From JAJFFW01 sp038531315 (GTDB lineage: Bacteria > Pseudomonadota > Alphaproteobacteria > Caulobacterales > Parvularculaceae), in the NCBI GenBank assembly GCA_038531315.1, contig JBCBBT010000025.1:1-46188 (forward strand): a DNA stretch of 46,188 nucleotides, read 5' to 3'. Each line of letters opens with the position of its first letter. Position 1 is the stretch's first letter. Positions 1-7,942 of this stretch are shown here, one piece after another. The position numbers and the translations under genes were made by a program. The notes below the pieces were generated by a model. That model was given only the letters and a program-made list of their open reading frames with translations, did no database searches and had not been told where the DNA came from.

Positions 1-691
1 GGCGCCGGCGAACTCTTGGCGCCGCCGTCAATGCGGCGAGCCCGGCGATCCAGACGACGGGCGCGGCGAGCCAAAGACAAAACAGCAATAAGCCCGCGAG
101 AACGCCTTCGCCGATCGCGAGCCGCGCGCCGCCGGTCGCCGGCGGCGTCAGCATCGGCGTTGCGGCGGCGATCAACAAACCAGTGGTCCAGGCGCCGGCC
201 CCCGCAAGAGGGGCGAGGACGCCGGCGGCGACGACGCCGGTCATTGCGGCGGCGGCGGGAAGAGAAAAACGGCGGGCGGCGAAGAACGCAAGCGGCAAGG
301 CGATCAGCGCCGCGACGATTGCTTTTGCGACCAAATGAATACGCCCGGGCGCGGCGGCGATCATGTCGGCAAGGGAAAAAATCAATAGCTGAAACGGCGC
401 CGGGCTGAGCGTCAGGTCGAGCGCACCGTCAGCAAACGCCCGCGCGCGGGCAATCGGCGCGATGATGTCGCCGGCCGGCGCTGTCGTCATCAGCGCCGGG
501 GCCAAAAACGCGGCGACAAGAAATGGCGAGACCGCAACGAGGGATGCGGCCATCGCCGCCTCGAATGTCGACCACTGATAAAGAGGCTTGGTGAGCGCGC
601 GGGCGCGCGGCGCGGCGCGGCGTCCTGCGGGTGACGCCGCCATCACGCGCCGGTCGAGCGCATCGCTTGTTGCCTCGTCGCAGTGTTTCAT
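1..691 (-). CDS. Partial membrane protein (5' end only, runs off the window)
   Basis: An open frame on the minus strand starts at ATG 691 and stays open to base 1, giving about 230 residues without a stop, so the 3' end is outside the window. GGAG lies about 9 bases upstream of the ATG. The first 40 or so residues are basic and Ala/Arg-rich. After them come several Ala/Leu/Val-rich stretches that look like membrane segments, for example around FEAAMAASLVAVSPFLVAAF and near the truncated end around LLLFCLWLAAPVVW. That suggests a polytopic inner-membrane protein. I do not recognise the family; an integral-membrane glycosyltransferase-like protein is possible but unsupported. It is divergent from the glutathione S-transferase gene. 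Coding evidence is the long stop-free frame plus the ribosome binding site. Confidence 0.6.
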   Translation of the reverse strand, partial: MKHCDEATSDALDRRVMAASPAGRRAAPRARALTKPLYQWSTFEAAMAASLVAVSPFLVAAFLAPALMTTAPAGDIIAPIARARAFADGALDLTLSPAPFQLLIFSLADMIAAAPGRIHLVAKAIVAALIALPLAFFAARRFSLPAAAAMTGVVAAGVLAPLAGAGAWTTGLLIAAATPMLTPPATGGARLAIGEGVLAGLLLFCLWLAAPVVWIAGLAALTAAPRVRRR

Positions 692-743
692 TTCGGTCCA
701 CTCCAGCGCCGCCGAGCGCCATTAGAGGCGCTTGCATGCGTTC

Positions 744-756
744 CTGTCTGAGACAG
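744..756. repeat. Short perfect inverted repeat in a divergent promoter region
   Basis: CTGTCT-G-AGACAG is a perfect 6-bp inverted repeat around one base. It sits between the divergent membrane-protein gene and the GST gene. It could be an operator, but arms this short also occur by chance. The remainder of the 233-base gap shows nothing else I can support. Confidence 0.2.
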
Positions 757-924
757 CGCTGCGCCCCGCCCTTGCCAGCGTCGCAAGTATTTTGCCGCGC
801 CAATGCAATCTGCGGCGGCGCGATCAGCCCGGCGGGGCTGCAAAAAACAAGGGGCGTCTGATAAGACCGGAAGAACGCTCACCAGTGCGCCGCCGACGGC
901 GCGCCCGCACGCCGTTTGAGGTCC

Positions 925-1602
925 ATGCGAACGCTTTTTCATACGCCCTTCGACCCCGCCTCGCGGCTGATCCGGCTGGTGCTCGCGGAAAAGCGGGTCA
1001 GCGCGCGGTTTGTCGATGCGCAAAACGAGGATGCGGAGGCGCTGACGCATTTTCACCCCCGCCCGGCGACGCCGATATTGATCGACGAGACGCCCTCGGG
1101 CCGCGAAACGGCGATCTGTCCGGCCTGGGCGATTATCGAATATCTGGAAGAAGTCTACACCCACGCGCCGATGTTGCCGGGCGCGTCGGGTGCGCGCGCC
1201 GAAGTGCGCCGACTTATTGACTGGTTTTGCGTGCACTTTGACAAAGACGTCGCGGCCGTCACACGCCGTGTCCTGATCAATCAGCAACACTCTGGGCGAA
1301 CCAGTGGCGATGACACACAGTTTTCCGACAGCGCCGAGGCGATTGTCTGGCATTTCGACTATTTGAGCTGGCTGTTGGAAAACCGCGCCTGGCTTGCCGG
1401 CGACACCTTGACGGCGGCCGATTTTGCGGGCGCGGCTTATCTTTCGGTGATCGACTATCTCGATCTTGCGCCATGGACCGATTTCGCCGCTGTCAGGGAA
1501 TGGTATGCGCGCCTGAAAAGCAGACCCGCATTCCGCGCCGTCTTGAGCGAACGCGTTGAAGGCCGCCCCCCGCCCGCGCATTACGACAATCCCGATTTCT
1601 AG
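925..1602 (+). CDS. Glutathione S-transferase family protein
   Basis: A 225-residue protein with the two-domain GST layout. The N-terminal thioredoxin-like half begins MRTLFHTPFDPASR and carries the cis-proline-type segment RPATPIL, followed by the ICPAWAIIEYLEE helix, where family members often have the E-S pair that binds the gamma-glutamyl group. The C-terminal helical half contains ENRAWLAGDTLTAADFAGAA, the typical GST domain-2 N-capping motif. The ATG at 925 is preferred over an in-frame TTG at 916 because GAGG lies just upstream. Substrate is unknown. It ends 6 bases before queG, so the two are probably co-transcribed. I recall this adjacency as common in Alphaproteobacteria. Confidence 0.85.
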   Translation: MRTLFHTPFDPASRLIRLVLAEKRVSARFVDAQNEDAEALTHFHPRPATPILIDETPSGRETAICPAWAIIEYLEEVYTHAPMLPGASGARAEVRRLIDWFCVHFDKDVAAVTRRVLINQQHSGRTSGDDTQFSDSAEAIVWHFDYLSWLLENRAWLAGDTLTAADFAGAAYLSVIDYLDLAPWTDFAAVREWYARLKSRPAFRAVLSERVEGRPPPAHYDNPDF

Positions 1603-1608
1603 CGGGCG

Positions 1609-2781
1609 ATGACGAAAGCGCCGCGCCCCGCCTCCGCCGATGAAAACGCCGCTGACGCCGTCAGAGCGAAAGCGCGCGCGCTCGGCTTCGACGATGTTGG
1701 CGTCACGGCGGCGCGCCTTGCGCCGGAAATCGCCGCGCGGCTTCAGGGTTTTCTGGCGGCGGGCCGCCACGGGACCATGACCTGGATGGAAGAGCGCGCG
1801 GCGGCGCGCGGCGCGCCGCAGCGCCTGTGGCCCGACGCCCGTTCGGCCGTCGTTGTCGCGATGAATTACGGGCCTGACGTCGATCCCATGGCGAAGCTCG
1901 ATCAAAAGAGTATCGGCAATATATCCGTATACGCCCAAAATAAAGACTATCACGACATCCTGAAGAAACGGCTGAAACAGCTCGGTCGATGGACCGCGGC
2001 GACCTATGACTGCGCAATCAAGGTTTTTGTCGATACGGCGCCGGTGATGGAAAAGCCGCTCGCGAACGCCGCCGGGCTCGGCTGGCAGGGCAAACACACC
2101 AATCTTGTCTCGCGCCGTTACGGCTCATGGCTGTTTCTCGGCGTTATGCTGACGGAAATCGATCTGACGGGTGACGGCGGCGCGGCGGATGCGCCGGTCG
2201 GCGATCATTGCGGCGCTTGCCGGCGTTGTCTCGACGTCTGTCCGACGAACGCGTTTCCCGCGCCCTATCAACTCGATGCGCGTCGATGCATTTCCTATCT
2301 GACAATCGAGCACAAAGGCCCGATTGAACGACAATTCAGAAAAGCGATCGGCAACAGGATTTATGGCTGCGACGATTGCTTGGCGGTGTGTCCGTGGAAC
2401 AAGTTCGCCGCGCGCGCCCGCGAACAGGCGTTTCACCCGCGCGAGGCGTTAACCGCGCCGCTGTTGTCTGCGCTCGCCCAACTTGGCGACGCGCAATTCC
2501 GCGAAACATTCGCCGGCTCGCCAATCAAGCGCATCAAACGCGACCGCTTTGTGCGCAACGTGCTGATCGCGATTGGCAATAGCGGCGAGCGCGACCTCGT
2601 GCGAACCGCCGAAGCGCTGCTCGATGATCCGGACCCTGTGGTGCGCGGCGCAGCTGTCTGGGCGTGCGCGCAACTGTCGGGCGCCGCGCAGCTTGAAGCC
2701 CTCGCCGCCGAACGGCGACACCGCGAAGAAGACAAAGACGTTCTTGAAGAATGGCGCGCCGCGCTCGCGGGGGATGAATGA
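1609..2781 (+). CDS. queG: Epoxyqueuosine reductase QueG
   Basis: A 390-residue cobalamin- and iron-sulfur-dependent enzyme of the last step of queuosine synthesis, reducing epoxyqueuosine to queuosine in the tRNA wobble position. Visible features are: the VDTAPVMEK segment with the likely catalytic Asp142; a first ferredoxin-type cluster at Cys201, 204, 207 and 211 (CGACRRCLDVCP); and the second set at Cys227, 254, 257 and 261 (YGCDDCLAVCPWNKF). The conserved CISYLTIEHKGPI lies between the clusters. The C-terminal 80 residues (RDLVRTAEALLDDPDPVVRGAA) resemble a HEAT/PBS-lyase repeat, as in other QueG proteins. The start is the first ATG after the GST stop. It converges on the glycosyltransferase gene 43 bases downstream. 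Confidence 0.95.
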   Translation: MTKAPRPASADENAADAVRAKARALGFDDVGVTAARLAPEIAARLQGFLAAGRHGTMTWMEERAAARGAPQRLWPDARSAVVVAMNYGPDVDPMAKLDQKSIGNISVYAQNKDYHDILKKRLKQLGRWTAATYDCAIKVFVDTAPVMEKPLANAAGLGWQGKHTNLVSRRYGSWLFLGVMLTEIDLTGDGGAADAPVGDHCGACRRCLDVCPTNAFPAPYQLDARRCISYLTIEHKGPIERQFRKAIGNRIYGCDDCLAVCPWNKFAARAREQAFHPREALTAPLLSALAQLGDAQFRETFAGSPIKRIKRDRFVRNVLIAIGNSGERDLVRTAEALLDDPDPVVRGAAVWACAQLSGAAQLEALAAERRHREEDKDVLEEWRAALAGDE

Positions 2782-2824
2782 AGTACCCAATAATAACGCA
2801 CAAACCCGCCAATCGAGCAGCGCG

Positions 2825-4312
2825 CTAGGCGACCGCCTCACGCGTCTTCTGGCGCGACCGGTTTGAAAAATAATATTTCGCGACCCCAAAGAATTCGCCG
2901 AAGTGGCCAAGGGTCGTCAAGATCCCGTACGCCCATGACGCGCGATACCGCACGCCATAGCGAATAGCGACCAACATGATTTTGGCGAGATAAACCAACA
3001 GGCCAAAACTCAGTATCGTGATCAGAACGCCGATGGCGTTGCCGCCCGGGGCCAGCACGGAAACACCGAGCGCGCAAAAGACCGCCGACAGAATAATAAA
3101 CAGTGGAAAAGCGCCGCCCCAGACCAGCGCACGCGCCTGTTCAAGAACGCGGAAACGCTCCGGCTGAACGCCGTGCAACGCGGCCCCTTGCGCATAATCA
3201 TAGCCATTGCGCCGCGCTTCTCGCCACCAGTCGCCTAGCTTTTTCTTCAGTGAATGGCGCACGCCCATTTGCGCGTTCGCACGCCAGACCCGTTGGCCGC
3301 GCCGGCGAATGCGGATGCACAAATCCTCGTGGTCGTTGGCGTCGATATCGCCGCGGAAGCCGCCCACCGCTTCAAAGGATTTCGCACGAATGAGCGATGT
3401 CGGCCCAGCCGCCTGAAGCTCGCCGTCGGGCTTCAGGCGCGACAGCTCGTTCAGCCGGTTCAACATCGAGACATTTGCATGGATATCGCGTTGATGACCT
3501 TCGACGACGGCGACCTCCGGGCGGCGGCGCATCAGCCGCAGAGCGGACGGCAACCAGTCTTCATGCAAAACGAAATCGGCCTCCAGAAACTGGACGAAAT
3601 CAATATCGGGATCGATCGCCTTGAGCCTGCGATAGCCGGCATTGCGCGCCCGGCCGGGACTGGCGAGCGCGGAACGCATCACCACAACATCCGCATCAAG
3701 ACTATTGGCGCGTTCTGCGATCTCGGACGTTTCTTCATCGGTGACAAAGACAACCGACCCGCCCTGATCTTTTGATTTCGGCGCCGCTGACCTGATCGCG
3801 GCCTCAAGGGCGTCGGCGGTTGTTTGGCCGTAAATCACAACGCCAAAGCGCAACGCCGGATCGGGGCGCGTCACCGGTTGCGTCGCCCCCGTCGGTCCCG
3901 GATGGAGGACCGCACCGTTGGCGGACCCGTTCACCGGCACAACCGGCCCGCGCGCCTCGGCGAGAGCGCCGGCTTCAATGCGCGCGGCGGCGTCGGCCAG
4001 CGCGCTCGCCATTACCCCTTGCGGCGGGCTCGCGCCTGCAGCGCCTGAGGACGCAGCAATCGAGCGCTCCACAATTGAGCTGGCGCCGCCGCCTGAGCTG
4101 GCGCCGCCGCCGACCGCGCCAACGGAAGATTTGTCGGAAGATTTGTCAGCAGGCTTATCAGATGTTTTCCCGGCTGATTTGCCCGATGTCTTAACTGAAG
4201 ACTTGTCTGATGACTTGTCGGCCGCTTTCGCAGCGGATTTAGAGGCGGACTTTTTCTTGCCCGCGCCGCTGTTCGCCGCCTCCGCCTCGACCGCCCCATC
4301 ACCGACACTCAC
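2825..4312 (-). CDS. Membrane glycosyltransferase (family-2-like) with a Lys/Ser-rich N-terminus
   Basis: Probable glycosyltransferase of the exopolysaccharide locus. From the GTG start (495 residues), positions 1-150 are low-complexity: Lys/Ser/Asp repeats near 18-65, then Gly/Ala/Ser. The GT-A-like domain covers about 155-385 and contains a Rossmann-like start (RFGVVIYGQT), an acidic FLEADFVLHEDW motif and GGFRGDIDANDHEDLCIR, which has the acceptor-site ED. Two hydrophobic stretches near 395-460 anchor it in the membrane. The start is doubtful. GTG 4312 has no clear Shine-Dalgarno. ATG 4012 (MASALADAAARI) follows AAGGGG closely and would remove most of the low-complexity region. The frame is also continuous upstream, through 32 codons, to the stop of the ATPase gene, so a fused origin is possible. 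It is the last gene of the leftward operon. Confidence 0.75.
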   Translation of the reverse strand: MSVGDGAVEAEAANSGAGKKKSASKSAAKAADKSSDKSSVKTSGKSAGKTSDKPADKSSDKSSVGAVGGGASSGGGASSIVERSIAASSGAAGASPPQGVMASALADAAARIEAGALAEARGPVVPVNGSANGAVLHPGPTGATQPVTRPDPALRFGVVIYGQTTADALEAAIRSAAPKSKDQGGSVVFVTDEETSEIAERANSLDADVVVMRSALASPGRARNAGYRRLKAIDPDIDFVQFLEADFVLHEDWLPSALRLMRRRPEVAVVEGHQRDIHANVSMLNRLNELSRLKPDGELQAAGPTSLIRAKSFEAVGGFRGDIDANDHEDLCIRIRRRGQRVWRANAQMGVRHSLKKKLGDWWREARRNGYDYAQGAALHGVQPERFRVLEQARALVWGGAFPLFIILSAVFCALGVSVLAPGGNAIGVLITILSFGLLVYLAKIMLVAIRYGVRYRASWAYGILTTLGHFGEFFGVAKYYFSNRSRQKTREAVA

Positions 4313-4408
4313 TTCATTGGCGCGCGCGTCGTCGCCCGCCAGGGCCGGCGCTGCGGCCGCATCAGCGTGTTGCGCGTCGATGTCTGCGGCGGGCCGACCG
4401 TGTTGCTG

Positions 4409-5314
4409 TCAATCGGCGACGCGGCTCAACGCGTCGGACGGATAGACCGTCGATCCTGAAGTCTGTGAACTGGGAAGCTGTGTCTTTTCATCGATGGCGA
4501 CGCCGAAGACGCCGTATTCCGATTTGTCCCTGATCACCGCCTTAACAGTTTCTATGCTGATGACTTCTTCGGCGGAAGAAAAAGCGTAAACAAGGCTCGT
4601 GTCAGCGATAATGTTAATGACGCGCGGGACGCCGCGCGCCTCGGTTGCGATCAGATCGACGGCTTCTTTCGAAAAGATCCGCCGGCTGCCCCCCGCTATC
4701 GAAAGTCGCGTGTCGATATAGGCGTCGACTTCCTCACGGCTCAGCGGGGTCAGGTGAAAATCTGAGCCCACGCGCTGCGCCAGCTGGAGCATGTCGCCGC
4801 GATTGAGAAGGTTTTTCAGTTCCGGCTGACCGACAAGGATCAGCTGCAACAACTGGTCTTTGCCGGCATTGATGTTCGACAACATGCGGATTTCCTCCAG
4901 CATGTCGACGGAGAGGTTTTGCGCCTCGTCAATGATCAGAACAACGCGCCGACCCTTGGCGTATTCGCTGATGAAGAAATTTTGCAATTCGGCGAACAGC
5001 TCGACATGCGACTTGCCGGAAAAAGACTGACCGAAGCCCATCAGGACCCAGCTTAAAAGGTCGCCGCGGCCCGCCTGGATATTCGACAACAGCGCGATCG
5101 TATGGGTGTCGGAGAGCTGGTCGAGCAGCCGGTGGATCAGCGTCGTCTTACCGCAACCGATTTCGCCCGTGATAATCGAAATGCCGGCATGGTTGAGGAC
5201 GCCATATTCCAGCATCGCATAAGCAAGGCGATGCGAGCGGCCCCAATACAGAAAAGACGGGTCGGGCTGGATCGAAAAAGGCTTTTCGTTCAGCCCAAAG
5301 AATTCTTCATACAT
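4409..5314 (-). CDS. ExeA-like secretion ATPase of the exosortase/EPS locus
   Basis: A 301-residue AAA-type ATPase of the ExeA/GspA-like family that accompanies exosortase loci (the XrtA/PEP-CTERM-associated ATPase group). It opens with MYEEFFGLNEKPFSIQPDP, the family signature. The Walker A motif is GEIGCGKT at 50-57 and Walker B is VVLIIDEAQNL near 124-133. LILVGQPEL and RGVPRVIN follow in the sensor region. Related proteins couple nucleotide hydrolysis to assembly of an export apparatus; the exact target here is unknown. The last 45 residues are polar and probably flexible. The ATG is the only plausible start and has a weak ribosome binding site. It lies 104 bases after prsT. The TGA at 4409-4411 is in the same frame as the glycosyltransferase downstream. 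Confidence 0.9.
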   Translation of the reverse strand: MYEEFFGLNEKPFSIQPDPSFLYWGRSHRLAYAMLEYGVLNHAGISIITGEIGCGKTTLIHRLLDQLSDTHTIALLSNIQAGRGDLLSWVLMGFGQSFSGKSHVELFAELQNFFISEYAKGRRVVLIIDEAQNLSVDMLEEIRMLSNINAGKDQLLQLILVGQPELKNLLNRGDMLQLAQRVGSDFHLTPLSREEVDAYIDTRLSIAGGSRRIFSKEAVDLIATEARGVPRVINIIADTSLVYAFSSAEEVISIETVKAVIRDKSEYGVFGVAIDEKTQLPSSQTSGSTVYPSDALSRVAD

Positions 5315-5418
5315 ACTACTGTCACCGGGTCAGACGTTGGCGTCTTGTCGCTATGACGATACGCGATTCTTTGACGAAACGCGCACCGCCTTGGGGCTTT
5401 ATTGCGGCGTTCGCCGCT

Positions 5419-7863
5419 TTATTGGGCAAGCAGGGCTTTGGCCTCATCAACATAGGTGTCGTTCGGGCGGGCAAATTCAACCGCCTTTTGAAGTTCCGCC
5501 TTGCCTTCTTCAACCAGGCCCTGCTGGATCAGCGCCGCGCCAAGGTGATAGCGAATTTCGCCAAGCTCCGGCACGTTTTCTGTCGCTTTTTTCAACAGCG
5601 CAATGCCGCGCTCAAGCGATCCGTTGCGCACCAGCGCCCAGCCGAGCGTGTCCTGGAAATAGCCGTTATTGACGCCGTTCAGCGCTTCCGCGACGCCGGC
5701 CGCTTTCTGGCGGCTTTCGGGATCATTGCGCAGGCGCGACAACAAGCTGGCATAGTTATTGGCGACAAGTCGGTCGTTCGGACGCGCCCGGATGACATCT
5801 TCGTAAACCTTGAGCGCCTCTTCCTCGCGGCCCGAACTCAACAGGAAGTCGCCCTGCAAGACTTTGAGCGCGTCCATTTCCGGCGCCGCCTGCAGCCCTC
5901 TTTCGATGACGGCTTCGGCGTCGTCGCGGCGGCCTTCGCGAACGGAAAGGCGGTAGAGCGCCTGGTAACCGCGAAACTCTTTCGGGTCCGCGTCAACCGC
6001 CTGTTCAAGGACGCTGCGCGCATCGCCCAGCTTGTTCTGGTTCAACATCACCTGCGCGAGGAGAATGCGCGCATCGTAATTTGCCGGATCCTTTTCGATA
6101 CTGGCTTTCAGGAGCTGTTCCGCTTCATCGGCGCGGTCGTCGTTCAGATAGGCCGAGACGAGCGCATTCAGCGGCTGCGCCGTCAGGGGCTGGCGTTCAT
6201 TTTCCTCTTCGAGCGCTTTGATCGCGGAGGAGAAATCTTCCATGCCCGTGTAGGCGGCCCCGAGGATGCGGTTCACGACCGGGTCCTTGTCGTCGATATT
6301 GTCGATCAAACCGGCGATTTCTTCCGCACCCGACCAGTCTTTTTTGGCGAGGCGCAGCGCCGCCAGGAATTTCAGATTGGCGAGGTTGCTCGGCGCGCGT
6401 TCAAGAGACTGGACTAACACATTTTCCGCGCGGGTCGGATCATTGTTCCGGACCAGGAATTTCGCAAAGACATTCGATTCACGCGGTGCGTATTTCGCGT
6501 CTTCGACTGCTTGCGCCATCTCGCTGGTCGCCAGCGACAACTCGCCTTTGCGCTCCATGGCGGTCGCCATCAGAATGCGCGCGGCTGTCTGACTTTCGTC
6601 GTCGTTCAACACAAGACGCAATGAGTTGATCGCTTCGTCGTACTCCTGGCGGTCGATCTGAAGACCGGCGAGCTTCGTCAGCGCATCATTGTTGCGATCG
6701 TCAACGGCGAGAATTTCATTCAGGGCCTGTTCAGCGCCGCCGCGGTCGCCCTGCAGGATGCGCTGTTCGACGATCTCGTTTTTCACCTTCAAAATGAGAT
6801 CGTCGTCATCTTTGACTTTCAAGAGCGCATCGTAAATCGCGCCCGCGCCTTCAAAGTCGTCGCGCTCACGCAAAAACGACGCATAGGCGAGCTTTAATTC
6901 ATTATCGTCGGCGCGCTGGGCGATGTATTTCTGGAACGTCTGGTCGGCGAGATCCATGCCGCCAATGCGGAAGTCGGCGCGCACCACGTCGAGCACCGGA
7001 TCGACTTTTTTCGGCTGAAGTTCAGCGATGGCGACGAGTTGTTGGCGGGCCATTTCAAATTTGCGGTCCTTCAGGAGCGCGACCGCATAAAGCCGTCTGT
7101 ATGCCGCATTTTCCGGCAACGCGCTGATCAGCGCTTCATACGCACCCGGGACTTCTTCTTCGCGCTTGAGGTTTTTCAAAAGCTGAATGCGCAACAAGTG
7201 CAGGACCGCCTGCTTCGGGTCTGCATCAAGGCCCTGATTGACATAGTCGAGGGCGGCTTCATCGTCGCCGGCTTTTGAGCGCTCGGTCGCAAGGACCGTG
7301 ACCGCTTCGACAACGTTTGGATTGATCTCAAGAGCGCGGTTGGCGAACTCAATCGCTTTGGCTTCGTCGCCTTGTTTCAGGAAGATCGCCGACTTCAGGG
7401 CGAGCCCGTCGGGATTGTTCGGCTCCAGCGACAGGGCCTTGTCAGCGTTTTCAACGGCGGTCTCTTCATCGCCGGCGACGAGATTGAGCTTGCCGAGTTT
7501 GACAAGCGCATCGACATTGTCGGGGTCGAGCCGCACCACGCGTTGCAACGCGCTGTACATGCGCTGAAAGTCCTGGCGCTTTTCGGAGACGTCGGCGATG
7601 CCGACGATCGCCGGGACGTGGTCTTCATTAATCTTCAGCGCATTTTGAAACTGGATCGTTGCGCGTCCGAGCTTTCCTTCTTCAAGGAATTGCTGAGCTT
7701 CTTTTGTATATTTCTCGACCTTCTGCTCCGGCGACGAGCAGGCGGCGACGGCGGCGAGACAGACGCCGGCCAACAAAAGCCGCGCCCGCGACAGCGTTTT
7801 ATGGCGCGGCGCACACGCTGCGCCGGCTTGAATTCCAGCGTCCTGGGCCAATTTGAAAGTCAT
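5419..7863 (-). CDS. prsT: PrsT-like TPR lipoprotein of the exosortase system
   Basis: An 814-residue outer-membrane or periplasmic lipoprotein built almost wholly of tetratricopeptide repeats. Residues 1-42 are a lipoprotein signal (basic region, LLLAGVCLAAVAAC) with the lipid-bearing Cys at 42. TPR units run from about 50 to the end, for example AQQFLEEGKLGRATIQFQNAL, ALKINEDHVPAIVGIADV and NPDGLALKSAIFLKQGDEAKA. This matches the TPR protein (PrsT) found beside exosortase genes, thought to scaffold export or assembly of exopolysaccharide and sorted proteins. ATG 7863 is chosen because AGGAGA sits 6 bases upstream and the lipoprotein signal starts there; an upstream in-frame extension is Arg/Pro-rich and not credible. 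It is preceded by the GT26-STAS gene and followed by the ATPase gene. Confidence 0.88.
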   Translation of the reverse strand: MTFKLAQDAGIQAGAACAPRHKTLSRARLLLAGVCLAAVAACSSPEQKVEKYTKEAQQFLEEGKLGRATIQFQNALKINEDHVPAIVGIADVSEKRQDFQRMYSALQRVVRLDPDNVDALVKLGKLNLVAGDEETAVENADKALSLEPNNPDGLALKSAIFLKQGDEAKAIEFANRALEINPNVVEAVTVLATERSKAGDDEAALDYVNQGLDADPKQAVLHLLRIQLLKNLKREEEVPGAYEALISALPENAAYRRLYAVALLKDRKFEMARQQLVAIAELQPKKVDPVLDVVRADFRIGGMDLADQTFQKYIAQRADDNELKLAYASFLRERDDFEGAGAIYDALLKVKDDDDLILKVKNEIVEQRILQGDRGGAEQALNEILAVDDRNNDALTKLAGLQIDRQEYDEAINSLRLVLNDDESQTAARILMATAMERKGELSLATSEMAQAVEDAKYAPRESNVFAKFLVRNNDPTRAENVLVQSLERAPSNLANLKFLAALRLAKKDWSGAEEIAGLIDNIDDKDPVVNRILGAAYTGMEDFSSAIKALEEENERQPLTAQPLNALVSAYLNDDRADEAEQLLKASIEKDPANYDARILLAQVMLNQNKLGDARSVLEQAVDADPKEFRGYQALYRLSVREGRRDDAEAVIERGLQAAPEMDALKVLQGDFLLSSGREEEALKVYEDVIRARPNDRLVANNYASLLSRLRNDPESRQKAAGVAEALNGVNNGYFQDTLGWALVRNGSLERGIALLKKATENVPELGEIRYHLGAALIQQGLVEEGKAELQKAVEFARPNDTYVDEAKALLAQ

Positions 7864-7942
7864 CGTCTTCTCCTCGCATGAGAGCGCCCGCGCTGCGGGC
7901 CTTCTCTGATTTCCCCCTGCCGGCGACCGTGAAGCGATTGCC

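Noticed and set aside
688..2097. Long Arg-rich open frame antisense to the GST and queG genes
   Set aside because: It is a GC-rich shadow of two well-supported plus-strand genes and has no domain-like pattern.
3918..4445. Plus-strand frame with EDLS/DVL acidic repeats
   Set aside because: It is the complement of the Lys/Ser repeat tract of the glycosyltransferase; no ribosome binding site or family resemblance.
5380..5420. GCGGC-GAAC-GCCGC hairpin after prsT
   Set aside because: The stem is only 5 bp with no T-tract; insufficient for a terminator call.
5353..6417. Plus-strand open frame of about 350 codons
   Set aside because: It lies wholly antisense to the TPR repeats of prsT, whose protein is clearly real.
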